DNA of 64,000 nucleotides, from positions 655,618,468-655,682,467 of the forward strand of contig NC_081409.1 in the NCBI RefSeq assembly GCF_030272615.1, given 5' to 3'. Under the pieces are notes generated by a model, which made no database searches, was not told the origin of the DNA, and worked only from the letters and a program-made list of their open reading frames with translations. The DNA comes from Cryptomeria japonica. Its lineage: Eukaryota > Streptophyta > Pinopsida > Cupressales > Cupressaceae. Shown piece after piece: positions 23,003 to 34,916 of the stretch (position 1 is its first letter; every line of letters starts with the position of its first letter). The position numbers and the translations under genes are program-made.

Positions 23003-23726
23003 TTCATTAGCATAGCAGATTCTCTCCTCCTCTCTTTTGTTACTTCTTCTATATGTTATTCTCATTCTTCTATTTGTTGTCCTTAGTGTTGTCTACTTGA
23101 GGACGATGCAAAACATTGAGATCTCTTTTGGTCTCTCTCATGTTGACTCAAAAGACACATGTGTTCCCTTCTTCTAGGTGACCTTCCTTGATTGGGGAAT
23201 GAAGAACAATTATGCATACATCCATATGATATACATGAATTATCATACAGCATACTGACCCTGAGGAAAGCGAAGTCACCTTGTGCTTTGTGTTTTGTGT
23301 CTATTATCCTTGGGCTTATCTCACACTTGGGGGCTAAATCCTTGTGATAACGTGCTCCTTTCTCATTTCTTATATGTATCACTACCTTAAAGCAATCACC
23401 TTCGGTGAGGCGTGTGCGATCGCTTTAACGTAGGGGGGCATACATCCCGTTCATATCTTTTCAAGATACTTGAAAATTTCTTGACAAATTTAGCTTTGTC
23501 TTGAAAATTTTTGGTATCTTTCTTGCATGACTCATAGTGAGGGAACCTTACTACTGATAGTCATGGTTCTCCCTCGTGATCTTCCCTTTTACTTTGTCAA
23601 TCGAAGTTGTAATATCCTTAGTCCACGGGGGGCTTGGTGTATCTTGCCTCCTTGACGTGGTGAAAGTTTTTCAATGTTGTTTCCTTGTACTTTACCGGAA
23701 GTATGAACGTACGCTTATACTCCCGC
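23003..23726 (+). other. Gypsy-3 3' non-coding region
   Basis: About 720 bp without a gene. It starts with a short pyrimidine tract (about 23020-23040) where Gypsy-2 carries a 101-bp dinucleotide repeat. There is no trace of RT, RNase H or integrase motifs on either strand. Confidence 0.7.
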
Positions 23727-23742
23727 TAAAGTGGGGGCTAAA
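23727..23742 (+). other. Gypsy-3 polypurine tract
   Basis: TAAAGTGGGGGCTAAA directly before the 3' LTR; identical to Gypsy-4 at 51826-51841. Confidence 0.9.
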
Positions 23743-25063
23743 TGTAGCATACTAAAATTGCGACATTGCAATTTCGACTACATTTGGGTCTTCATGATGG
23801 TGATGCAACACGGAAGCTGAATGGAGACCCCGAAACTTGTCCATGACATCAAAAACTGCATTTTTCAGCACCCCGGCCTGATCCTCCTTGCACCCTGTTG
23901 TCCCTGGAGGTGGGACCATGGCGCCCAGCGCCCTGGTCCTTCAGGACTAGGGCACCCAGCGCCCTTGTCCCCCAGGACCATGGCGCCCAGCGCCCTGGTC
24001 CCCCAGGACCATGGTGCCCAGCGCCCTGGTCCCTGGCCCTATTTTGGGCCCGGTCTCCTATGGGGCTTCGGGTCTTTAAGTTTACAAATTGGAAAATGAC
24101 ACTTCCTGGTCGGCCCAAGGTCGGAAAAATCAGTCTATCAGCCCTAATTGACAAGTATATAAACTACATTTTCCTCTCCCATTTGGGGTAGAGGAAAAAG
24201 GAGAAAGGACATATGTGTACAAGACGTGGAAACTCTATTCAAACATTCAAGCATTCAAGCATTCAAGCATTCCTTCAAGCAATTGAGCATTCTAAGTCTC
24301 CATTCAAGGCTAAGTGTTGCATTCAAGACAAGGATTCAACCATTGAAGAGGAGATCACATATCACATACCACATACAACATACAACAAATAACAACATCT
24401 ATACCTTCGCATACAAGGATACAAACATCCTTACAACAAGGTACTAGCACTTGTTTTACATTACAATCATTTACATTTACAGCATTTCTCATTTCTTGGT
24501 TAATTCCAAAACCGGGGTTTGACCTAAGGGCAAACCCCTAATCCCTAACCCCCCAATCGTCTTCGCTTTTCTGTGTGTAGGTTGCAGGTACGTGGCTGAA
24601 ATTGAAGATCTGGAATCCTTGTGCAGAGACGAACAGATCCCCCTTCATTTCGCGGATTTTTCGGAGGACCGTGTGCACGCCGGGCGCCATCGTCCCCTCA
24701 ACTTTTGCTCAGATTTGCAGGACAGCGCCGTCTCAACATTTTACTACTAATTCCAGGTCCGTAGCTTCATATCATATCCCTATCTCTATTTATAAGTGAA
24801 TCTTTCTTGCTTCTACATGCATTCCTAGTTCAATCTTTCTATCTACATTCTTTACAAAAGAGGGTATCCTTGCTATCACAACCCTTGAAACTCATATAGA
24901 ATCCAATCTTGCATTGCGTGGGATTGGATCTTGTGGGTTTCAACCCCTCTTTTGAATGTAAAGTCCCTCCTAAGTGAAAACCATCAACCCTAGTGAATCT
25001 CCCTTCTCTCTCCTTGGAGTTGGGGAGGGGAGAACAACTAGGGTTCGATTTTTCCGCTTTACA
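23743..25063 (+). repeat. Gypsy-3 3' LTR
   Basis: Same landmarks as the 5' LTR, with four 31-bp units. The first 90 bp carry about 10 differences from the 5' LTR, far more than the rest. Confidence 0.95.
24156..24164 (+). promoter_or_regulatory. Gypsy-3 3' LTR TATA box
   Basis: TATATAAAC at the same place as in the 5' LTR. Confidence 0.5.
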
Positions 25064-25068
25064 GCTTG

Positions 25069-25478
25069 AATGCTTGATTTCTCTTAGAATCACAATTTCC
25101 ATGTCATGTATGCTTATTAAACTTAGCTTATGCGAATAGGAGAGAGGAATGCATCTTATATATTCACTAGTTAGGGTTAACTGGCTGATTTTCGTCATAA
25201 GCCGACATAGGGAAAGTTTTCCCACTTTAATTGCAAATCTCAATGCAAAGATAGGACAAAGGGGGCCCCAAGATAGGGATGGGACAGGGGTGCCACACCC
25301 CTATCCTACCCTTATCGAGGACAGAAAATAGGTCTTGGGCAGTGCAGAGTGTGGAAAGTGTTGTTTTTGGGGGATTGAACAAGTCTCGGGTCTCCAATTA
25401 GGCTCATAGATTCAATTGCCAATGTGAAGTCCCTAATGTGGTTGAAAATTATAAGGGTCACAATTTTATGACACTACA
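25069..25478 (-). repeat. Gypsy-2 3' LTR, inner part
   Basis: Resumes the LTR after Gypsy-3. In sense it begins TGTAGTGTCATAAAATTGTGACC, the same start as the Gypsy-4 LTR for about 12 bases. Together with 16318-17107 it makes an LTR of about 1.2 kb. Confidence 0.88.
25155..25162 (-). promoter_or_regulatory. Gypsy-2 LTR TATA box
   Basis: Minus-strand TATATAAG, conserved in the other LTR at 54366-54373. Confidence 0.5.
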
Positions 25479-25495
25479 TTTAGTCCCACTTTAGC
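25479..25495 (-). other. Gypsy-2 polypurine tract
   Basis: Minus-strand reading GCTAAAGTGGGACTAAA, directly before the 3' LTR, two bases different from the tract of Gypsy-3 and Gypsy-4. Confidence 0.88.
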
Positions 25496-26491
<996 letters not shown>

Positions 26492-27223
26492 TTAAAATTT
26501 TGTAGATAAATGTTTGTCCACATCAACATATTCATAGTCACTATCAGAAGCATTAGGATTTGTATTGCAATCATGAATAACATTTTCTCCTATTTCTTCA
26601 TCAAGATTTATAGAAAGAGGAGTATGAACACGAATAAGGGTAAAACCATCACATGTTTTTTGTAACTTATGATTTGGAGATGTAGGTTCAGCATCTTGTT
26701 GAGGAGAAAAAGGAATCATGACAAATGTTGCAGTGTTGGGAATTTGAATATTTTGAGGAACAACTTCATGAGCTCGAGCACGACACTTTCGTCAGCATTC
26801 TCTCGTACAACGATTTCATCAAGTCTTAGTGGAAGACTGAGAAGGAGGAGGAATATTTTTTGAAGGAGGAATATATTCATCTTTAGTAGTTGGAGGTTTA
26901 GGTTGAGGTCTTTTAGGTTGAGCAAGAGGAAAGGAAGGTCTCTTCTCTCTATAAGAGCAAGGAGGTGGAAATGCACCATATAAAGGAGGAATGTTTGGTG
27001 TAGGAAGGAGGCCAGATCCATCATGAGGAGGAGGTACAGGTCTAATCTTAGGAGGAATATTGTTGTTCTTCTTAGGAGAAGGTATAGTTTCATCCATAGG
27101 AATAGGTTGGGAATTTTCCTTAGGAGGAAGATTAGTTCTATTTGTCAAAGGAAGAACCTCATCTTCTAGAAGGATGGGAACATAAATTGTTGGAGTTCTA
27201 AGTTGGCTCAAGGATAGGATCAT
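26492..27223 (-). pseudogene. Gypsy-2 C-terminal proline-rich region
   Basis: The frames give ILLEDEVLPLTNRTN, PKIRPVPPPHDGSGLLPTPN and a following acidic tail (ASDSDYEYVDVDKHLS), aligned with the end region of Gypsy-3. Frames switch at least twice (about 26720 and 26820). The basic block is present in broken form near 26790. Function unknown; it belongs to the Gag polyprotein. Confidence 0.65.
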
Positions 27224-27265
27224 GTATTTCTTTCACTTTTGATAAGATTGAAAAAGAGCATCACT

Positions 27266-27796
27266 TCATAATGGAAGAGATTGGAATTGTTTAGGCCAAA
27301 ATAAATCAATAGGAACATCAGGGCTTCTTTCAGCTAGTCGAAATAAGCTATGGTTGACAGTTATAATTTCTCTATTGTGGGGAAATTTCAAGCATTTATG
27401 AATTGGAGAAGTAATATCTTTCATGGAAGATAGCCAAAGGTAGCCCAACTTCACATGGAATTGATTTGAAGAAGGAATGATAACAAAGTTGACATCCATA
27501 GTTTTAGTGTGAACCTCAATAGAAAGTGTAATAGAACCAATGGTAGGACAAGAGAATCCATAGAATAACTTAACAACCATATTTGTATCATCATAAATTA
27601 GTTTATGCAAACGTAAATTGAAAAGATACTCCTCAATGATGACATTAATCATGCAAGAGGGATCTATAAGCACACCACGACAAGGCATATTCTGAATCTT
27701 TGTAACTATGTATAAAGGTCTGTTAGGTTCTCTAATGGTCTCACTAGGGTCAAATGTGATACATAAGTCCTTAGGTTTTCTTTGTTCATCTCTCAT
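27266..27796 (-). pseudogene. Gypsy-2 protease-like domain with D-P-S site
   Basis: Retropepsin-like fold segment: PLYIVTKIQNMPCRGVLIDPSCMIN, then MVVKLF and VKLGYLWLSSMK, which correspond to the flap and the (I/V)LG-type end. The active-site motif is D-P-S, as in Gypsy-3, where D-(S/T/G)-G is needed. The shared change in two separate copies suggests it was fixed before they spread. Confidence 0.75.
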
Positions 27797-27797
27797 A

Positions 27798-29811
27798 TTA
27801 AAATAAAAATTGAACTGTAGTAGTCACATCAGAAGGAGAGAAAGAGATATGTTCAGTCTCAATCACATTAGAGGTATGAGAAGGTAAAGGATTAGTAAAA
27901 ATCTTAAGATTTTGATTAGGAGGAGCTACTAATTTGGTACCCTTATCATTCACACCTAGCACAGATATAGTATTATTATCAATCAAATCTTGTATCTTAC
28001 TTTTTAATGCAAAACACTTCTCAGTATCATGACCTAATTGACGATGAAATTGACAAAAAAAATTATTATCAAAGTAAGGTGAGGTAGCCTTAGAAGGGTC
28101 AACTGGTTTTATTGGAGGAAGTTTGATAACATTTCTTTGTAACAACTGAGACATAATGCTATGTAAAGATTCATTCAAAGGAGTAAATTGTCTTTCTCTT
28201 TTGAAAATTTTAAAAATATGAAGCACACCTGTTGTAGCATTCACATTGTTGTTGCTGATGTTGTCATTGAATTTGATGAATCCTTTGCTTGGTTTGAACT
28301 TTACAAACAATTTTTGAGCACTGTCACCCTTATCACTCGAAGCCATAGGAGTGGATTGCTCCAATTGACTCACAGTCAATTGATAATTGTGAAGTGTTGC
28401 ACACAACTGCAGAAAGGAAGTATACTCAGAAAGGAGAATTTTATCTCTAATATCTTTTTGCAAATTAGAAATGAAAATTATTTGAATATCATTATCAGGA
28501 ACTTGAAAAGAAATTTGAGAACACAAATGCTTATATCTACCAATGAAATCAGTCACTTTTTCTTAATACCTTGTTTACAATGCATTAAATCAGTCAAAGT
28601 GATTTTAGGACCTATGTTGTTTTGAAATTCTTGAATAAAAGCATTTTCTAATTGTTGAAAAGAAGTAATAGAATAAGAAGGCAAAGAGCAATACCATTGT
28701 AAAGCCTTATCTCTTAATGTTCTAGTAAACAATTATGCAAGCAATCTTTGATCATAAGAAGAGTTAGTACACAATGTTTGAAATGTCTTTAAATGTGTTA
28801 AAGGATCACCTTTTCCATTATAGAGTTCTAATTGAGGGACTTCAAAATGCTTAGGAGGGACAACCCTAACAATATCAAGAAAAAGTGGGCTCGCAACGTC
28901 AAATGTGGGTACACTAAACTTAGACTGACTCATAGAAGTAATTTTTATTGTAATGATGACACAGTTTGAGCAAGATTATTAATGGTTGCTTCAGTTGAAG
29001 AATTTATGTTAGACATGTTTGATTGAGAAGGTGGTGTGATGTTGTTGAAATAAGGCATTGATTGAGAATAAGGTGGAGGAACACTATGGTAAGTGGGCAT
29101 AGGAGATGATTGAGTAGGAAATGGGACACTAAAAGGAGGAATAAAATGATTAGATGAATTTCCCCCTTGCATCAAATTTATTGGTTAAGATACAAGATGA
29201 ATACTTATTGAAGGCATAGGTAAGGATGAAGGAGTGATTGAGGAAGAGGGATTTCCCCCATTACTAATTGTTGTAGATGTGACATTTTGAGTTGAGGTAG
29301 CCATGATATTTGAAGTGAAAGTAGGAATGCTAGCCATTAGAGTGGTCAAAGGAATAGAATGATTTATTTGAGTAGAAGGTTGTGAATAACCTAAGTTCTC
29401 AGTACAACTCTTTATAGGCATGATGTTAGAATCAATAATATGAGAAATGCCACACAATATCTCAATTTCATTCTTATCACTTTGAATCATGCGCTTTAGG
29501 CCTTCAATTAATGGAAGAGCTTCATTATTAAGGTATTGTTAGGACATCCATTGTTGAAAGTTGTCAAATTGATTATCCAATTTTGAAAGTTGATCTATAC
29601 ATACTCTAGTCAAAGCTTCTTCTTCATCATTGGAATCATCAATTGGATAAATAGAGATGTTATTAGGATGGGAAGAATTAGCATTATCCTCATTGAAGAA
29701 GTCACCCAAATTAGGCTTCATCTCCTTGGTAATTAAACCTTGGGAAGCCTTAATTCTAAGGCATCGTCTAACATGGATAGTGTAGGCAAGACTAATAGTG
29801 GTAAAACTCAT
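27798..29811 (-). pseudogene. Gypsy-2 Gag
   Basis: Starts MSFTTIS at 29811, like Gypsy-3, and follows it throughout: Ser/Pro-rich N-terminal half (28945-29490), Retrotrans_gag core (about 28470-28870, with LELYNGKGDPLTHLKTFQ) and a CQFHRQLGHDTEKC knuckle near 28010-28062 followed by LKSKIQDLIDN. Stops at about 28558, 28733, 28945 and 29540 break it. More decayed than Gypsy-3, as expected for the older host element. Confidence 0.82.
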
Positions 29812-30943
29812 GCACTAGAGAGAAGATTTGAATTTGAATTTTGAATTTTAAGAAAAAAGTTTGCAAAATTGAATAATGCAAAATTTATGATTACACAATT
29901 TGAACTTTGTTGAAAAGAAAAAGAAAAAAAAAAAAAAAAGCACAATTTCCAATACAATTTAAGAAATTGAGATTAAAAAATTAAGGCCAATGGAATACCA
30001 CTTAATTTCAAAATTAAATTTGTTAACATTTGAATTTTTAAAATCAAGGTAGATTATAATTGACCACTTAATTTCAAAAAAAAATTGAAAGTTGTGATGT
30101 TGAAATTGGGAATTATTTTTTATTTTAGAGAGATCAAAATTCGAGAAAATCAGCCAATTTTCTTGATTTAAGCAATTAAATGCAGTCATAACAGTCTCCC
30201 AAAATTTCAGGAAAAAAGTCAGGGACCGTGTTGAAAGTGCACATGGTCCTCCCAACTTTTTCAAAAAAATTTAGGGATGAAAGTTACAATGATTTTAAAG
30301 CTAACCCCCAAAAATGGGGTTGATTTTATGAAGTTTAGATAGGTGAAATTAAGGTTTAAATATGAAGATAGGACCCTATTAGGGTTTTGAAAAAGATAAG
30401 AAATTGAAATGTAAATTTGAAAAAGGTTAAACCTAATGGATAAGGCCACCTTAAATAATGTTTAAAAAACTGAAATTGATTGAAATTGATTGAAATTTGT
30501 ACAAAATCCAATTAATTTTGAAAATTAGGGTTTTAAGACCTAACCACTTAATTTTGAAATTTTGAATTTTGGAAAAGGGAGGGAAATTGAAATTTTGAAT
30601 TTTAAACAAGAAGATAAATCTGAAAATAGTCTTAAATGTGAATTTAATTTTTGCATAAGTTCAAGTTGATTTTTGAAAATTAGGGTTTTGACAACTAACC
30701 ACTTAATTTTGTAAATTTGGATTGCAAATTGAACAAGACAATAAAGAAATTGAATTTGACAAGTGATGCAATTTTCATATCCAAAACAATAGATAGCAAT
30801 TTTTTACAAGACACAAGTTCAATTCTTTTTTCTTTTTTTTAACTAGGGTTTTGATTGAATTAACTACTAAGTTTTGTAAATTTGCAAGAAAATTAAACTT
30901 GTAAATGAAAAATATGCAATGATTTGAAATGTAAAGCATGTAA
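29812..30943 (-). other. Gypsy-2 leader with hairpin module and tandem segments
   Basis: No coding. One 71-bp hairpin module lies at 30202-30272, with GGACCGTG at 30223 and CATGGTCC at 30242. From 30515 on, three related segments of about 160 bp (starting near 30515, 30671 and 30839) each carry TTGAAAATTAGGGTTTT or TTAACTAGGGTTTT, then CTAACCACTTAATTTTG. Confidence 0.7.
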
Positions 30944-30959
30944 GACGTCGGGTTCACCA
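30944..30959 (-). other. Gypsy-2 primer-binding site
   Basis: Minus-strand reading TGGTGAACCCGACGTC, three bases from the LTR end at 30963, the same spacing as in Gypsy-3. Confidence 0.8.
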
Positions 30960-30962
30960 AAA

Positions 30963-30985
30963 TGTAATGGTTGTGAAAAAGGGTG
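30963..30985 (-). repeat. Gypsy-2 5' LTR, inner end
   Basis: The last 23 bp of the 5' LTR in sense, matching 16318-16340. GGGTG (30981-30985) is the target site of Gypsy-4; the LTR continues after 53505. Confidence 0.88.
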
Positions 30986-31147
30986 TGTAGTGTCATAAAT
31001 TATACACCCTTGTTAGGGTGCGATAATTTCACACTTAGGTTAGCACCTGCCTTAGTGTGTCTTGCATCTTGCATTTTTCATTCCCCTTTAAGCATTTAAT
31101 TAATTAATTTAATTAAATCTAAGGTCATGTCTCATCACTTTATATAT

Positions 31148-31154
31148 TATAAAG
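31148..31154 (+). promoter_or_regulatory. Gypsy-4 LTR TATA-like box
   Basis: TATAAAG, kept in the other LTR at 52004-52010. Confidence 0.4.
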
Positions 31155-31333
31155 TTGGTCCATTTACCCTAAGTGTGCCCCTTTTCATCTTATTCCTCCA
31201 ATGAATCATTTAATCATAAACCCTAATTATGTCTTATTTTGACCATTTAGGCCCAATTTCGTATATCAAAACATCTCAAAATCAGATGTAACTTTGGTAT
31301 GTGCTCTAATATCATCATATCTAATGGCCCCAA

Positions 31334-31402
31334 AAATTTGGTGAAAATTTGGTCAGACCGTGGCAGGAATGCACATGGTTCGCGACTTTTTCCCCAAAAT
31401 TT
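31334..31402 (+). other. Hairpin module in Gypsy-4 5' LTR
   Basis: AAATTT outer arms and an inner GACCGTGG...CACATGGTT stem weakened by C-to-T changes relative to the perfect copy at 52185-52263. Confidence 0.7.
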
Positions 31403-32620
31403 TGAGAGCACAATCCTATGATATAATAATGCTTAACCCCAAAATATCAGCGAGAAATTCAATCCTAGGTCAGTGGGAAATTAAGATCTAGGGTTTCATA
31501 CTTAAGAGCTCTCTTTCTTCATTTGAAGGGGTCTTCTTCTAAGAATATAAGAACAGGTTTTTGGAGTATTAGAGCCTTCTTTGTAGCGAAAGAGTAGATC
31601 TTTGAAGTATGCAACAAAATTCAACATTCATCCATCAAGCATTCATCAAGCATCATTTTATCAATTGGGGGCTTTTGAAGAAGTAGAAGAACAATAGGAG
31701 ATTACTGACTGATGATTGGCTTGTACCGCTCCCTTGGGGTTGGGTATGGTTTCATGTTGTTTTCATGTCTTTGAATAAGCTTCACTTTTCATATTCATGA
31801 TTTAGATCACTTTGCATTGTGGATTTAGAGAATTTACTTTGTCAATTATAAGCAATTAGGGTTTACTATTTAGGGTTTCTCTAGGTTGTTTACTTTCATT
31901 CTTACGATCTTGCATACACACAAGGTTCTTGCATGCACATTTTTAGTACATTATCGGCTATTCATGGAGGTGGAAATCATCAACATGGGGTTTTGACTAA
32001 GGCAAAACCCTATATAGCCACCCCAAACCTTCCCTTTTCAGTTGCAGGTGCAGAAACAAGCATCCAAAGTTAGTTTTGGATCTGTTAAAGGCATCAACAA
32101 CACCCAAAAGTCTCAGAAGTGTAGAAATATGTCAATGACATGGGCATAGTGCCCTGGTCCTACCCAGGATAGTGGTGTGACACCATGGTCCTTCCCTCTA
32201 TCAGTGGGACTTGATAGAATAGTACTTTACAGATCTTAGAATCCCTCATGTCAATTGAACCTCCAGAATTGCAGAATCGGTCCCGAGCATTTCTTCTTAG
32301 ATTTCAGACATAGGTGCACCTCTGATTTTTCTTTTTTATCTATACTTTTCAGTAGTGTATCATTTGTTCTTTGATTTTCATTCTTAGATTAGGATTTACT
32401 TGCTTACTTGCTTTCTAGGTTAGATTGCATTGTGCATCATTCCTCTCTCTAATTTATAGAAAAGGAATAGAAAACCTAAGAGGTAATCCATGACTCTCTC
32501 TTTCTCATAAGAATTAGTCGATGTGCATTACCTCCCTAGGCTCTTTCGTATTACATGAGTGTGTATGAGAGTGGGATTCAGGTTTCCATACTTAGTCTCA
32601 CTTTTACCTCTACACATCTT

Positions 32621-32638
32621 TGGTGAACCCGATGTGAA
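32621..32638 (+). other. Gypsy-4 primer-binding site
   Basis: TGGTGAACCCGATGTGAA, four bases after the LTR end; one base different from Gypsy-3 over 18. Confidence 0.8.
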
Positions 32639-32794
32639 TCCAATTTCATTTGCATTGCATTGCATTTTTAGATCTATATCTAGTTTATTTCATTTGCTTT
32701 CAAAACATAAAAGAGAAAAAGAAAAAAAAAGAGATAGGTTTCTTTCATTTTCCTTGCATTGTGTGTTTAAGTTTCATGCAATTTTCATTTCAAA

Positions 32795-34183
32795 ATGCCA
32801 AATTTCTATTTGCAAGAAGTTCATGCTTTTGATAATGTATGCAATTTTGTTGATTATGAGTTTAGTAAGGATTAATTATATGAAGCTATAGATTATTTTT
32901 TGAACCCTAAGCCTTGTAAACCTTTATTTTTCCAAAAATTGATCAACCTTGTTACTATGCCATTTTGTGGTGATGAGAAAGATAAGTTGAATGATTCCTC
33001 TCATGGGTACATTCCTATCAACTCCTCCACTAGATCTAGCAACATAGTTGATTCCCATGATTCCCTCTATGATGTTATGTCTCATTTTGATTCCAAAAAT
33101 AAGCCTTCCAATCACTATGACCATGCTTTATTGGATGATGCCCTTGATAACTTTATGTCTTTGCCTAAACTTTCAAACAAGAATAATGCATCTAAACAGT
33201 TAATCAAGATGATCAATGTGAATGAACATAGAAAACCACTTTTTATTGTCCAAGGTGATTGTCCTTCTCCAACTTCACCTCTTCCTAATCAAACTCTCTT
33301 CACGGTTCAAGGTGGATAGGGTCATGATTCCTTTAGCACTCCAAACAAACCTATCATTATGGTTCAAGGAAGGAATCCCACTAAGAGTCCTTATAGTTAT
33401 GCTAGACAACTAACTAAGGAGAGTTATAATGCAATTGCCCATACCTATAACACAAGAAACAATAGGCAACCTAATCCTCCTCTGGTTGTTGTGAATCCTC
33501 TACCTAATCCTCAACTCATTCTTCCTCAAGCACCTCATATTTCACAAACCCTTGGTAAGGAATATGATCTTGTCGAACAACTTAAAGCTACTCCTGCCAA
33601 GATATCCCTTTGGGATTTACTTCAAACTTCCTTGACTCATCATGGAATGCTACAAGATGCCTTGAAAATATTGAATATCCCATCTGCAGTGACATCTAGT
33701 AATATGGCTTCCTTTATTCACTATATTACAACACCTATGGCTCAGATTGTGTTTACACAAGATGAGCTATCTTTTAGTGAAATTTAACAACAATATGATC
33801 CCTTCATGATTGTGGTTATAATAAATGATAGTGCGATAAGATGAACATTAGTGGACAATGGTTCTGGCCTTCATGTTTGTAGTATTAACTTGTTGCATAA
33901 GATCAATGTTGATACATCTCGTATTAAGACTGATTCTCTCACTATCCATGGCTTCGATAATGTGGCTAAATCTTCACTAGGTATCATCACCTTACCTGTT
34001 AAGGTAGGTCCTATTACTTTACCTACTCCTATCCATGTTATGTCTAGAGAATTGACCTACAACTTGTTGCTAGGGAGACCTTGGATTCATAGCATGCAAG
34101 TTGTTCCCTCCATATTGCATAGGCAAATCAAGTTCATTCACAACAATACAACATACACCTTGTTATGTGACACAAGATTTTAG
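32795..34183 (+). pseudogene. Gypsy-4 N-terminal region and aspartic protease
   Basis: One frame opens at ATG 32795, 157 nt after the primer-binding site, and runs on with nonsense codons (about 32873, 33317, 33785, 33842) but no shift. The first 260 residues have no Retrotrans_gag core or zinc knuckle. Residues of about 33590-33780 (ISLWDLLQTSLTHHGMLQ, FTQDELSF) match the segment that precedes protease in Tat/Ogre elements. Protease follows at about 33850 with VDNGSGLHVCS (D-N-G, usual in this lineage) and LLGRPWIH near 34065. It would process the polyprotein. Confidence 0.78.
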
Positions 34184-34916
34184 GCTTGTTTACAAACATC
34201 AAGTTCTAAATCCTATTCAATCAATTATTCCCCAGCTATCTTAGATATTTCCCCTAAAGAATCTACTACGATTAGTGTAACTAGTTCACCAAACCTGTCT
34301 CCTATATCTGGATCAATCCCCAAAACTTCCTCAAGTGGACCTAAGGATCTTGAGGAATAATCTTCTCAGCCTAACTCTACAATTGAGAATACTTTCTATC
34401 CTAAATAGATTCTTGCAAAAGATGATTCGGGATCCCTTGATTTTAATCCTACTTTCATGGGGGAATACAGATTTCCCCCTAGAGAACCTAAGGTCAAAAA
34501 GAAGAAAGAAGAAGAAGAACCTAAAAATAAATCTACTTTGTCTGGGACATTGAGTAATAACTTTATGGCGGCTTCTCAGATTCCATCTCCCTTAGTTTCT
34601 GGTTTAGAAGATTTTGATCCTTCACTTTTTGAAAATCCTCCTTCTTCTTCGGAAATGACTAACCTTTATGGTCTTGGTTTTCACATCTTGGCTAGGTGTG
34701 GATATAATGGAAATGGATGTGGTGCTTAAGAATAAGGGATTAAAGTTCCCTTGAAAAATAACTTTTGTGATATGACATTTGGGCTTGGTTATGATCATTT
34801 CAAGCATACTAAAGCCTCTAAGAGACCATCTATTAGTGTTAATGTCATTTCTTCTTCTCTCTCGCTAAAATATCTAGAATATATGGACTTTGACCTTTCT
34901 TGTGTCTTTTCTTTAG
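34184..34916 (+). pseudogene. Gypsy-4 protease-RT spacer with G-patch-like segment
   Basis: The same frame continues through a Ser/Pro-rich stretch and a lysine/glutamate-rich block (KVKKKKEEEEPKNK) to GFHILARCGYNGNGCG at about 34676, a degenerate G-patch of the kind that precedes RT in Tat-type elements. Stops at 34358, 34408, 34727 and 34733 interrupt it, and the frame shifts near 34917. Confidence 0.6.

Larger units (their letters stand above)
17108..25063 (+). mobile_element. Gypsy-3: complete gag-only Tat/Ogre-like retrotransposon
   Basis: 7956 bp flanked by GCTTG (17103-17107 and 25064-25068). LTRs are 17108-18398 (1291 bp) and 23743-25063 (1321 bp); the size difference is one extra 31-bp GC-rich unit. 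By eye the LTRs differ at about 30 positions plus this unit, so the insertion is fairly young. The interior holds a primer-binding site, a 1.2-kb leader, a long gag/protease-like frame, a proline-rich end and a polypurine tract, but no RT, RNase H or integrase. Confidence 0.95.
30986..32616 (+). repeat. Gypsy-4 5' LTR
   Basis: TGTAGTGTCATAAATTATAC to CCTCTACACA. It contains TATAAAG at 31148, a hairpin module at 31334-31402, and a GC-rich box region near 32140-32200 (GTGCCCTGGTCC, ACACCATGGTCC) similar to the Gypsy-3 units. Paired with 51842-53500. Confidence 0.92.
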
